DNA from: Deltaproteobacteria bacterium Ga0077550 | GTDB taxonomy: Bacteria; Myxococcota_A; Polyangia; Nannocystales; Nannocystaceae | Reading direction: 5' to 3' | Length of the DNA stretch: 64,000 nucleotides | Assembly: GCA_001464385.1 (NCBI GenBank) | Contig: LNFB01000210.1 | Location: 84,547 to 148,546 of the forward strand | Shown here: piece by piece, positions 50,281 through 58,500 of the stretch | How positions within the stretch are numbered: position 1 is the stretch's first letter | Layout of the letters: each line of letters begins with the position of its first letter | Program-made: the position numbers and the translations under genes | The notes under the pieces: model-generated | What the model was told of the DNA's origin: nothing | The model's input: only the letters and a program-made list of their open reading frames with translations | The model's database searches: none

Positions 50281-51024
50281 ATGCCGGACTGGTACGCCGA
50301 TCAAGCGTTCTGGGAGCGTGTGTATCCCGTGGTGTTCTCGCCCGCCCGCTTCGCGCGCGCCGACGAGGAGGCCGCCGAGCTCACCGCGCTCACCGGCATC
50401 ACCGGCGGTCGCGCCCTCGATCTCTGCTGCGGCCCCGGGCGCCACGCGGTCGCGCTGGCCCGCCGCGGCTTCGACGTCACCGGCGTCGACCTGACCCAGT
50501 TCCTGCTCGACCGCGGCCGCGAGCACGCCGACGCGCACAAGGTCCAGGTGGAGTTCATCCGCCAGGACATGCGCGAGTTCGTGCGACCGGGCTCGTACGA
50601 TCTGATCCTCAACCTGTTCACCTCGTTCGGGTACTTCGCCACCGAGAACGAGGACATGCGCACGCTCAAGAACATGGTCGAGTCGCTGAGCGACGGCGGG
50701 GCGCTGGTCATCGACGTGCTCGGCAAGGAGGCCCTCGCCGAGCGCCTGCACGCCGAGCGCACCCCGATCGAGGAGCACGACGGCTCGCTGTTGGTGCAGA
50801 AGGTCGAGGTCGTCGACGACTGGTGCCGCGCGAAGAGCGAGTGGATCCTGATCCGCGACGACAAGGTCGATCGCTTCTTCTTCGAGCACACGCTGTACTC
50901 GGGCAAGGAGCTGCGCGAGCTGATGAACTGGGCCGGCCTCTCGAAGGTCCAGCTGTACGGCAACCTCGACGGCCGCCGCTACGGGCCGGGCGCCGGCCGC
51001 CTGGTCGCCGTGGGCCGCCGATAG
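50281..51024 (+). CDS. Class I SAM-dependent methyltransferase
   Basis: 247 residues from ATG 50281. N-terminal M-P-D-W-Y-A-D-Q-A-F-W-E-R-V-Y-P matches a frequent small-methyltransferase start. Motif I RALDLCCGPGRHAVALA and VTGVDLTQFLL form the SAM site. F-I-R-Q-D-M-R and YDLILNLFTSFGYF follow the family order. Substrate unknown. It is distinct from the methyltransferase at 19666 but has the same fold. It converges on the lipoprotein gene at 51054. Confidence 0.87.
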   Translation: MPDWYADQAFWERVYPVVFSPARFARADEEAAELTALTGITGGRALDLCCGPGRHAVALARRGFDVTGVDLTQFLLDRGREHADAHKVQVEFIRQDMREFVRPGSYDLILNLFTSFGYFATENEDMRTLKNMVESLSDGGALVIDVLGKEALAERLHAERTPIEEHDGSLLVQKVEVVDDWCRAKSEWILIRDDKVDRFFFEHTLYSGKELRELMNWAGLSKVQLYGNLDGRRYGPGAGRLVAVGRR

Positions 51025-51053
51025 GTCCCGCGAGGCGTCGGCGGGCGACGGCC

Positions 51054-52622
51054 TCAGCGTGGCACGTAGTGGCCGTCGACGACGAGCACGACGTCGTCCG
51101 CGGCGGGTAGATCGAACGTGAACGCGGCCCGATCCCCCGGCGCGAGTACGTGCACGACGCCGTCGTCGCCGCAGGCCGCGTGGCCGGCCGCGCACTCGAG
51201 CGGCCGGTGCTCCACCCCATCGACCCAGAGGCGGACGTCGTCGAGGTACGTGACCTCCGGCTTGTCCTCGGCGAGCGTGACGACGAGACGACCGCCCGCA
51301 AAAGGGGGCAGGCGCAGGGACTGGCTGCCCGCGAGGCGCGGCGCGGACATGCGGCGCAGGATCTCGCCGACGCGCGCGTCGCCGACGTCGACGAACGGGC
51401 ACGCGGCCATCAGGCAGCGGCTGCGCGTGTCGGTGCGGCGCAGCGTGGGCGTGAGGCCCCGCTTCGGCCGCCATCGCAGGCTGCGTACGTCGCGGCGCGA
51501 CAGCCCGTCGGCCGCGGTGCTCCCGTCGGCACGGATCGTCGCGTCGCGGACGCACGACTCTTCGATGAACGTGATCTTGCCGCCGACGACGGCCAGGTCG
51601 CTCGCGTGCGCCACGTCGATCGGCGCGGGCGTGAGCGGATGGATCGCGCCGTCCCAGTAGCCGAAGAAGTGATAGCGCCGATCCGGATCGACATCGCCCT
51701 CCTGGAACTGCCAGAACACCACCGCCTGGGCCTTCGCGTCGAGGCGGACGACCGTGAGCCGCTGATCGCGGTCGAGGCCGCCCCAGTAGTCGTCGGTCGG
51801 GTGGATCCAGTCGACATGCGTGCTCGTCGCGGGCTTCGAGCCGGCGATCGTCAGCACGCCGTCGTGACCGAGCGTGATCGTCTCGACGACGCCATCGCCG
51901 TCGAGATCGCCGCTGGCGCGCGCGTAGGGCTCGGTGGGCACGGGGTCGACGCGCGGCGGATCGTCGGCGGCGTGGCCGTCGATGCCGAGCACCCAGAGCA
52001 TCGGGCCACCCCGGTGCGCGGCGAATCGCGACAGCTCGGCCTCGCGCGCCGTGATCTCGACCTCGACCTCGAAGCGCAGCGCCGCGGGATGGTTGGCGAG
52101 CAGGTACGAGCCGCCGATCGTCGGCGCGAAGGTCACGTACGACTCGCCCTCGCCCTTCGTGCCGGGCTCGCCGACGCTCTGCACGAAGCGCCCGGGCAGC
52201 GTGCGCTCGGGCCCGAGCCGCACGAGCTCGGCGCCCTCGGGCGCGTCGAGGCGCAGGAGGGTGTCGATGCGCAGGTGCGTCGCGCGGCCGCTGCCGCCCT
52301 CGGGAGACCACGTCCGCCCGGACACGCGGACGCGCGCGCCGTCGAAGGGGCGCAACCACGCCTCCGGCCGATCCGCGGCGACGAGGCGCGCCCCGTCGGC
52401 ACGCTCGAGCCACACCATCTGGAGCCCCTCGGCCGCGGGCGCGGCGTCGATCCGCACGACCGCGTCGAAGGCGAGCAGGCCCTCGTCCGCCGGGTCGCCG
52501 GCGGGCTCCGCCGCGGTCTCGGGAGCGGGCGGCGGCGTCACGTTCGGCGGAGCGGGCGGCGTCGACGTGCACCCGGCACCGACCAGCCACAGACGGAGCG
52601 TGCGCAGGATCAGCCGATGCAC
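51054..52622 (-). CDS. Large lipoprotein, unknown domains, VCBS/EF-like D-x-D-x-D-G site
   Basis: 522 residues from GTG 52622; a longer start is possible. Lipobox VGAGC followed by a Pro/Thr-rich stretch. The folded part includes ASGDLDGDGVVETITLGHDG, a D-x-D-x-D-G-x-x-E motif seen in FG-GAP/VCBS and integrin-like calcium-binding blades. Later Cys (SRCLMAACPF; LECAAGHAACG) may form disulphides. No enzymatic motif recognised. It begins 57 bases downstream (minus) of the Cys-rich lipoprotein gene at 52679. Confidence 0.7.
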   Translation of the reverse strand: MHRLILRTLRLWLVGAGCTSTPPAPPNVTPPPAPETAAEPAGDPADEGLLAFDAVVRIDAAPAAEGLQMVWLERADGARLVAADRPEAWLRPFDGARVRVSGRTWSPEGGSGRATHLRIDTLLRLDAPEGAELVRLGPERTLPGRFVQSVGEPGTKGEGESYVTFAPTIGGSYLLANHPAALRFEVEVEITAREAELSRFAAHRGGPMLWVLGIDGHAADDPPRVDPVPTEPYARASGDLDGDGVVETITLGHDGVLTIAGSKPATSTHVDWIHPTDDYWGGLDRDQRLTVVRLDAKAQAVVFWQFQEGDVDPDRRYHFFGYWDGAIHPLTPAPIDVAHASDLAVVGGKITFIEESCVRDATIRADGSTAADGLSRRDVRSLRWRPKRGLTPTLRRTDTRSRCLMAACPFVDVGDARVGEILRRMSAPRLAGSQSLRLPPFAGGRLVVTLAEDKPEVTYLDDVRLWVDGVEHRPLECAAGHAACGDDGVVHVLAPGDRAAFTFDLPAADDVVLVVDGHYVPR

Positions 52623-52678
52623 CCCATCAGTCTCGCACGCGGCCGCGACCTTCGCCACGCGAGCCCGCGCGATCCGAC

Positions 52679-53341
52679 CTAGCAGACCTCGCAGATCGAC
52701 GTCGCGAACTCGGACTTGTAGTTGCAGCAACCCGACGCGCAGTCGCTGGGCGCCGTGCAGGTCTTGAAGCACGAGGACGTGCCCGCGGCGTTGGGGAGGC
52801 AGCGGCCCGCGCAGCAGTCGAGATCCGACCCGCACAGCGAGCCCGCCGAGGCGCAGCCTGGCCCAGGGCACGCCGCATCTGCACCGCACGAGTCCGTCGG
52901 CACGCAGAGGTTGTAGCCCGTCGGCACCGACGCGCAGCAGCAGCTGTCGGCGCACTCGGTGCCCGCATAGCAGGTCTGGCGGCACGCGAGCGCGCCGGTG
53001 CCATCATCGATGCACTGGCCCTCGCAACACGCCTCGCCGTTCGCACAGGACTCGCCGAGCGACGCGCACGTCGCCCCGACGGTGGTGCTCATCGAATCGG
53101 TCGTCGAGACCGTCGTGGAGGCCGTCGCCGCCGTGGCGCTGCCGTCACACGACGCGTCCGTGTCGGGGCACGCGTCGGGATCGGTACAGACGCCGCCGAT
53201 GCACTGGAGGCTCCCGCCGCAGTGGGAGTCCTGCTCGCAGCGCAGGCCCTCGGTCAGCTCCTCGCCGTCGAAGCACGCCGCGAACGCAGCGAGCCCCGCC
53301 AGCGCCGCCGCGGCCACGAGCCGCATCGCCCGCCCGCTCAC
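52679..53341 (-). CDS. Cys-rich lipoprotein with knot-like Cys pattern
   Basis: 220 residues from GTG 53341, whose GTGA overlaps the caspase-like gene stop. An ATG five codons in is equally good. Lipobox FAAC. A first Cys module (RCEQDSHCGGSLQCIGGVC) matches the TDADC-type modules elsewhere in this window. After a Thr/Ser linker come repeated CC-containing units (EACCEGQC; DSCCCA; LDCCAGRC; ASGCCNY) typical of small disulphide-knot domains. Coupling to a caspase-like lipoprotein suggests a shared surface complex (inference). Confidence 0.78.
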   Translation of the reverse strand: MSGRAMRLVAAAALAGLAAFAACFDGEELTEGLRCEQDSHCGGSLQCIGGVCTDPDACPDTDASCDGSATAATASTTVSTTDSMSTTVGATCASLGESCANGEACCEGQCIDDGTGALACRQTCYAGTECADSCCCASVPTGYNLCVPTDSCGADAACPGPGCASAGSLCGSDLDCCAGRCLPNAAGTSSCFKTCTAPSDCASGCCNYKSEFATSICEVC

Positions 53342-54819
53342 TGCACCGCCCCCGCCGACGGGCTACCCGTGGGCACGATCTTCACGTCGGACAGCGACGG
53401 GAGCTTGGCCTTGTTGCCGCGCTGCAGCGCCTTCTGGGCCCGCCGCACGTTCTTGATGTGGGGATAGTCGGCCTCGGCCAGATCGCTGTAGCCGCTGAGG
53501 AACGCCGAGCACGCGGCCTGCTTCTGGTCCTTGGTCTTGTGGACCAGCGTCAGGTAGTCGCGCAGGTACTCGTAGTCGTTCGCCATCGAGGTTTCCTTGT
53601 TGCGCAGCGCGCGGGCGAAGATCTGCCACTCGCGGCACATCTTCAGCGCCTGCACGCGGTACGGGTTGGTGACCTCGCCGAGGCGCGCCAGCTCGCACCA
53701 CGAGGAGGCGCGCACCTCGGGCAGCGCCTCCTCGTCCTTCTGCCGCTCGAGCGCCGTGGCGTACAGCTTCTCGGCGCGCATGTCGGTCTTGGCGCTGAAG
53801 TTGACCTGGCCGCCCTCGAACATCGCCGCGTCGGGGACCGCGAGGGTGTCGGCGTTGATCTCGAGGTCGTTCGCCGCCGCGCCGCGCATGCGCATCTCGG
53901 TGAGATCTGGGCCCGCCTCGCCGACCGAGATGGACAGCTGCTGATCGCCGCCGATGCCCCCGACGATCTCCGGCGTCTGCTGGCGGCCCTGCAACAGCAT
54001 GCCGAGCGCGTCGCGGGAGTACGAGACGGCCTCCTGCACGGTGACGCTGCCGTCCTTGTTGGTGTCGCCCCAGCCGCGCATCGCCCCGAGCAACAGGTAC
54101 GAGAACGCCGGTCGGCTCATGCCCGGCAGCGAGCCCGCGTACTCGTCCTTCTTCGACGCCGACAGCACGATCGCCTTGGACCCGGCCTTGAGGTCGACGA
54201 ACACGAGGTCCTGCAGGCCCGCCTCCATGACCCGCGTGCCGGTGGAGGTCTTGCCGTTGAAGCAGGCGTCGAGCACGACGATCGGCGTCACGCCCTCCTT
54301 GCCCTCGAGAATCGCGAGCAGCTCGCTCTGGGCGACGCTTCGCTGGGCGACGCTGTCGGGGGTGGGACGCACGTCGGCGCCGATGAGCCAGGCGTCGTCA
54401 CCGCTCTTCTTCGGCGCGCCGTGGCCGATGAACACGAACCACAGCCGGCCGCCGGGCGAGACCTTCTCGACCGCGCGGCGCGTGTCGTCGAGGATCTCCT
54501 CGCGCGTCGCCTCGACGTTCCACAGCAGGTGCGTGTTGGTCTCGGGCACGCCCTGGGTCTTGGTCAGGAACTTCACCCAGTCGGCCGCGTTGGCCCGCGC
54601 GCCGGGGATGTCGTCGACGGACTGGTAGTCCTCGATCGCGATCACGATCGCCGCGTCGCGCAGCGCGGGGTTCGCCACCCGTGGGGGCACGTCCGTGAGG
54701 CTCGGCCAGTTGGTGGCGTCCTTGCGCAGCGCGACGTCCTTGCGGCCACGGTTGCACCCGAGGCCCGCGGTGAGGGAGGTCGCGAGGGCCAGCATCGCGA
54801 GGGAGGCGAAAATGCGCAT
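53338..54819 (-). CDS. Caspase-like (C14 family) lipoprotein
   Basis: 493 residues from ATG 54819. Signal peptide with lipobox LGC (Cys22). The peptidase fold carries both catalytic residues: His133 in FIGHG and Cys186 in VVLDACFNG. IAIEDYQSVDDIPGARANAADW is the usual first strand and helix of bacterial caspase homologues. An EF-hand-like D-T-N-K-D-G-S-V-T-V-Q-E lies around residue 255. After the caspase domain about 200 residues are helical and unrecognised. Being a lipoprotein, it would act in the envelope, unlike cytosolic metacaspases. Confidence 0.85.
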   Translation of the reverse strand: MRIFASLAMLALATSLTAGLGCNRGRKDVALRKDATNWPSLTDVPPRVANPALRDAAIVIAIEDYQSVDDIPGARANAADWVKFLTKTQGVPETNTHLLWNVEATREEILDDTRRAVEKVSPGGRLWFVFIGHGAPKKSGDDAWLIGADVRPTPDSVAQRSVAQSELLAILEGKEGVTPIVVLDACFNGKTSTGTRVMEAGLQDLVFVDLKAGSKAIVLSASKKDEYAGSLPGMSRPAFSYLLLGAMRGWGDTNKDGSVTVQEAVSYSRDALGMLLQGRQQTPEIVGGIGGDQQLSISVGEAGPDLTEMRMRGAAANDLEINADTLAVPDAAMFEGGQVNFSAKTDMRAEKLYATALERQKDEEALPEVRASSWCELARLGEVTNPYRVQALKMCREWQIFARALRNKETSMANDYEYLRDYLTLVHKTKDQKQAACSAFLSGYSDLAEADYPHIKNVRRAQKALQRGNKAKLPSLSDVKIVPTGSPSAGAVQ

Positions 54820-54929
54820 GGCGGCTCGACTGCGACGAGGATACCGAACCGCCGTCGCCCGCGGCAAGGCGCGGGCACGGGCGGATGGGCGCACGTGCGA
54901 GCGATGGCGGCCCGCGACGGTCCGCGGGC

Positions 54930-55742
54930 TCAACCGTCGGCGTCACCCTGCGGCTCGGGACGGGACAGCGCGCGCGGGGGCAGCAGCTCGGGCTCGCTCT
55001 CGACCTTCTGGGCGAGGAAGATCGATGCGTCGAGCTTGAAGAAGTTCCGCTTGCGGTAGAAGCCGAGCGCGAGGCGGTTGTTCTCCGCGACCTCGAGCAC
55101 CAAGTGCGTGCAGCCGCGGACGCGCGCGAGGTGCTGCAGCTGCTCGAGCATGAAGCCGCCGATGCCACGGCCGTGGTACTCGGGGTGCGAGGCGAGCTCC
55201 TCGACGTACAGCGGCCGCATGTCCCGCTTCTCGAAGTAGCGCGGGTTGATCCAGTTGTCGTTGCCGGTCACCTCGAAGGCGCATTCGGCGTAGCCGACGA
55301 TGTCGCCGTCGACCTCGAAGATGAGCTGGGCGATGCCCTCGTCGTCGTACTGCTCCTCGAAGCGCTGCTTGCTCCGCGGCCGCTGGTACTCGACGGTCTC
55401 GCGGTTCACGTCGCGGAACACCAGCTTCAGGAACTCCCACACGCGGTTGAGATCGCGGCGATGCATGCGACGCACGCGGATCGCATCCGGTGGCGCGGGC
55501 GCGGCGTTCTCGTCGACCTCGACCGCGAAGGTCTTGCCGCGACGGCGCGCGCGGGTGGCCGCCTTGGCGGCGTGCCGGGTGGCCGCGTCGGGCTTGGTGG
55601 GCTTGGGCTTCGCGGGGCGCTTCGGCGTCGCGGGCTTCGGCGTGGCGGCCTTCGCCTTCGAGGCCTTCGGCGTCGCGGGCTCCGCTCCCGTCGGCGTGGC
55701 CTTGGGGTCGGCGGGCGGGCGCTTGGGCTTGGGGGCGGCCAT
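54930..55742 (-). CDS. GNAT N-acetyltransferase with histone-H1-like N-terminal tail
   Basis: 270 residues from ATG 55742. Residues 1-70 are almost entirely Lys, Pro, Ala and Thr with repeated T-P-K/A-K units, a histone-H1-like composition known in DNA-binding tails. Residues about 90-245 are a GNAT domain: D-G-D-I-V-G-Y-A-E-C-A-F-E-V-T-G, the acetyl-CoA loop HGRGIGGFMLEQL (R/Q-x-x-G-x-G), LEVAENNRLALGFYRKRNF. Acetyl acceptor unknown. The tail could bring it to DNA or RNA, so it could modify chromatin-associated proteins (inference). Confidence 0.85.
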   Translation of the reverse strand: MAAPKPKRPPADPKATPTGAEPATPKASKAKAATPKPATPKRPAKPKPTKPDAATRHAAKAATRARRRGKTFAVEVDENAAPAPPDAIRVRRMHRRDLNRVWEFLKLVFRDVNRETVEYQRPRSKQRFEEQYDDEGIAQLIFEVDGDIVGYAECAFEVTGNDNWINPRYFEKRDMRPLYVEELASHPEYHGRGIGGFMLEQLQHLARVRGCTHLVLEVAENNRLALGFYRKRNFFKLDASIFLAQKVESEPELLPPRALSRPEPQGDADG

Positions 55743-55858
55743 TGCCGCGGGATTGTACCCGCGGGAGCGGCGGCGCTGCAGGGGACGCCGCGGCGGCAGT
55801 GCACAACCCGTGATGCGCCGCGTCACGGGCGACGCTGACGCGCCGCGCCCGCGTCACG

Positions 55859-56554
55859 CTACGTCCCAAGCGCCTGCTCGAGGAGCAGGGGGACCGCACC
55901 ACAAAAGCCCGGTAGCCGCGCCAACGCGCGATCGCTTCGCCGCGCCCGTCGCTCGAACGACGACCCGGGGTCACCGTGGACGGCCCACCGGTGATCGTCG
56001 AGCGTTCGCAAGAACGCGCGGACGAACATCGCGACCGCGCGAAGCTGAGGCGGCGGCAGTGGCCCTGCCTCGTGTGCGGCCTCCAACGACGCGAGTTCTT
56101 CCACTTCGGCTGGGGGCCACAGTCGCGAGGCAGGCGACGCCAGCAGCCGCTGCGCGAGCGCGTCGGCCCGGCCCGCCAGACCGCGGACGTGAGCCGCATC
56201 GTCGTCGGGGGTCGCGACCAAGCTCGACACCGCACGTTGGATCCCGGACGCGTCCGGCCGACAGGTCAACGAGATCGACGGCTCCGACGGCCACAGCGAG
56301 GCAGCCGCAGGATGATCGACCTCGCGCCAGACGATCTTCGCGACCGAGTCGTTGGTGTCCCGGGCCGCGAGTGACCGATACAAGAAGCAGGTCACTTGCG
56401 CGGGGCGGCTGCCACCGCCCCGCTCGCGAGCGCGCGCACCGACGAGATCGACAATGGCGCGAAGGTTGGCAGGACGCGCGGCTGACTTGTAGATCGCGCG
56501 CCAGAGGTCGATGCGCACCCGGGACAACGGGTAGGTATCGTTCTGTTCCTCCAC
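55859..56554 (-). CDS. Unrecognised protein with uncertain start
   Basis: 231 residues from the only usable start in the coding-looking part, GTG 56554. The frame stays coding-like about 45 codons further upstream (to about 56690) but contains no ATG, GTG or TTG there, so the 5' end may be damaged or begin with a rare codon. Lower GC at third positions than in its neighbours hints at transfer. It has the segment LWRAIYKSAARPANLRAIVDLVGARARE and is helix-rich; no motif recognised. A strong 45-base palindrome lies just upstream at 56701-56745. Confidence 0.55.
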   Translation of the reverse strand: MEEQNDTYPLSRVRIDLWRAIYKSAARPANLRAIVDLVGARARERGGGSRPAQVTCFLYRSLAARDTNDSVAKIVWREVDHPAAASLWPSEPSISLTCRPDASGIQRAVSSLVATPDDDAAHVRGLAGRADALAQRLLASPASRLWPPAEVEELASLEAAHEAGPLPPPQLRAVAMFVRAFLRTLDDHRWAVHGDPGSSFERRARRSDRALARLPGFCGAVPLLLEQALGT

Positions 56555-56700
56555 GACCTCGAGATGATGGTTCGCGACATCGACCGGATCCAGGTCGAGT
56601 TTCCAGACATCGAGACCTGCGATGGACTCGTCGACGAGCTCACCCCGGTCGATCTCGCGTGCGATGACCCGATCCCCTTCGACGCGCTCGGCGGACTGTC

Positions 56701-56745
56701 GCTGCGGTGCTGCTGCATCACACCGTGATGTAGCAGCACCGTAGC
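56701..56745. repeat. 45-base near-perfect palindrome (21-bp stem, 3-base loop)
   Basis: Positions 56701-56721 pair with 56725-56745, all 21 positions Watson-Crick or G-T (two wobbles, at 56715/56731 and 56704/56742), around loop ACC. It lies between the minus-strand haem lipoprotein (stop at 56829) and the unknown gene at 55859. There is no T-run after it on either strand, so it is not a simple intrinsic terminator. It may be a regulatory hairpin, an RNA processing site or a small mobile palindrome. Confidence 0.8.
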
Positions 56746-56828
56746 CTCCCCCGATCCGCCACGTCCCACCGTCCCCATGCTCGTCGTGCGCGGCAGGAGC
56801 CGGACCAAGCGTGCGGGACCGCGATGGA

Positions 56829-58316
56829 TCATCGCACGAAGTCCTCGAGCATCTGCTCGAGGACCGAGGGCTCGTCCTCGACGACCGGCGTGATCGACCC
56901 GAGATCGGGGAGGTCGAGGGGGCCGGTGTCGTCGTCGGTGTCGTCGTCGGTGTCGCCGACGACCGATGTCGATCCGCCCGTGTCGCCCTCGGTGTCCGCA
57001 CCGGTCTCACCGGCACCGGTCATGCCGCCCGTCATTCCACCGGTCAGGCCGCCCGTCTCGCCCGCCCCCGTATCACTACCGCCGCCCACGCCGCTGGTGT
57101 GGCCACCGCTGTCGCCGACACCGCTGGTGGACCCACCACTGTCGCTGGCGCCACTCGTGTAGCCACCACTCTCGCCGCCACCACTCTCGCCGCCACCACT
57201 CTCGCCGCCACCACTCTCGCCGCCACCACTCTCGCCGCCGCCGCTCTCGCCCACGCCGGTGTCACCGCCGATCGATGTCGATCCACCGCCCGCGCCACCG
57301 GTGGATCCGCCCCCGTCGCCGGCACCCGTCTCGCCACCGCTGTCCGCTCCCGTCGCGCCCGAGGAATCCGAGTCGGTCAACCAGTCCACGGTCGTCCCCC
57401 AGTCGAGGCCCGTGGTGGTGCCGTCATCGCCGGTTCCGGAGCCCGACTCGCCGCCGGTGTCGGTCCCGCCACCGCCACCGCCGCAGGTCTTCGGGGTGAT
57501 CTTCGCCAGCGTCCACGGGAACGGCTTCGTCTCGGCCGTGATGCCCGCGTTGCGGTGACACTCGAGGCAGTTCTTGCCCGCAGCGGCGACCCCAGGGGTG
57601 ACCGCGCCCTCGCCCGAGAAGTTCCGCTTGTCGGCGAGCTCGAGCGGGACCTCCGCCAGCAGCACGCGCGCGGCGTTGACGGCCAAGCCCTCGACGAGCT
57701 CGACGCACGTGACCTTGCCGTCCTTGCGTTGGAGCGGACCGAACACGAAGACCTCGTAGGCGCAGAGGTCCTGGTCCTTCTTCGCCTTGTTGGGGTAGCG
57801 AATGCGATCGTAGCTGAACAGCACGAAGTACTCGGACTGCTTGTCGTCCTTGGTCACGCGCACGAAGTAGCCGAACGTCCCCCGCTCGCCGCCCGCGGTC
57901 TCGTTCGCCTTGCCCTTGTCGGCGTCGGCGCTCTTCTCGAGCAGCACGCTCGAGTCGCCGGGCGCACGGTACTTGAGGCCACCCGAGCCGGTGGTCGCGA
58001 GCTTCTCGATGTCGTCGGTGGCGCAGACGCCGATGCCGGCGGTGGTCTGCATCTCCTGGAACAGCTTGGCGCCGTCGGCGTTCTTCCACGCCCCCGGCGC
58101 GTCACCGCCGGCCGGTCGATCCATCGGTGCGATCTCCACCTTGGTCGCGCCGGCGGTGCCCATGCGCGTCGCAAAGCGCTGATCGGCGGTCTCGGGGTCG
58201 GCGCGGAAGTCGGTGGACTCGGCGGACTCGTCGGGCTGGACGCACGCCGCTGCAAAGGTGGTCGAGCACAGCAGGAGGGCGCGGACGAACGCGATCGGGC
58301 TTCGGTGGATGTGCAT
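56829..58316 (-). CDS. Lipoprotein with c-type haem motif and Gly/Ser repeat stalk
   Basis: 495 residues from ATG 58316. Lipobox FAAAC (Cys25). The globular half ends with a haem-binding CLECH (Cys250, Cys253, His254) and RNAGIT, typical of a mono-haem cytochrome c-like site. The N-terminal half contains RVTKDDKQSEYFVLF. The C-terminal 220 residues are low complexity: a Gly run, then six ESGGG units (15-base DNA repeats around 57168-57248), G-D-T/S repeats and an acidic D-D-D-T stretch. A lone CxxCH suggests electron transfer at the outer membrane. Confidence 0.8.
   Translation of the reverse strand: MHIHRSPIAFVRALLLCSTTFAAACVQPDESAESTDFRADPETADQRFATRMGTAGATKVEIAPMDRPAGGDAPGAWKNADGAKLFQEMQTTAGIGVCATDDIEKLATTGSGGLKYRAPGDSSVLLEKSADADKGKANETAGGERGTFGYFVRVTKDDKQSEYFVLFSYDRIRYPNKAKKDQDLCAYEVFVFGPLQRKDGKVTCVELVEGLAVNAARVLLAEVPLELADKRNFSGEGAVTPGVAAAGKNCLECHRNAGITAETKPFPWTLAKITPKTCGGGGGGTDTGGESGSGTGDDGTTTGLDWGTTVDWLTDSDSSGATGADSGGETGAGDGGGSTGGAGGGSTSIGGDTGVGESGGGESGGGESGGGESGGGESGGGESGGYTSGASDSGGSTSGVGDSGGHTSGVGGGSDTGAGETGGLTGGMTGGMTGAGETGADTEGDTGGSTSVVGDTDDDTDDDTGPLDLPDLGSITPVVEDEPSVLEQMLEDFVR
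57168..57250 (-). repeat. 15-base tandem repeat encoding Glu-Ser-Gly-Gly-Gly
   Basis: The unit CCGCCACCACTCTCG (plus strand) is repeated about five times perfectly, plus a diverged CCGCCGCCGCTCTCG copy, encoding ESGGG on the minus strand within the haem lipoprotein stalk. Period 15 preserves frame, so length variation would be tolerated. Confidence 0.88.
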
Positions 58317-58500
58317 GGTGTCGTGCCTCGGGGCCCGCGAGCGAGGGCCTCACCGGTGCTGATGCACTCGACCTGGTTTCGATCACACGCGGCACGCCAC
58401 CACGAGCCGCGCCGTCGCGGAGCACCGCGGCCGATCGGCCAACGTTCGAGAAAAACTCCTCGCGGGTTTGATCGGATCGTCGCGCCCGAGCGTAGGTGTC

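Noticed and set aside
56392..56832. Minus-strand ORF in a second frame containing GTGATG start candidates
   Set aside because: Ser/Arg-rich composition with no motif, and it passes through the palindrome. The frame ending at 55859 is the coding-like one.
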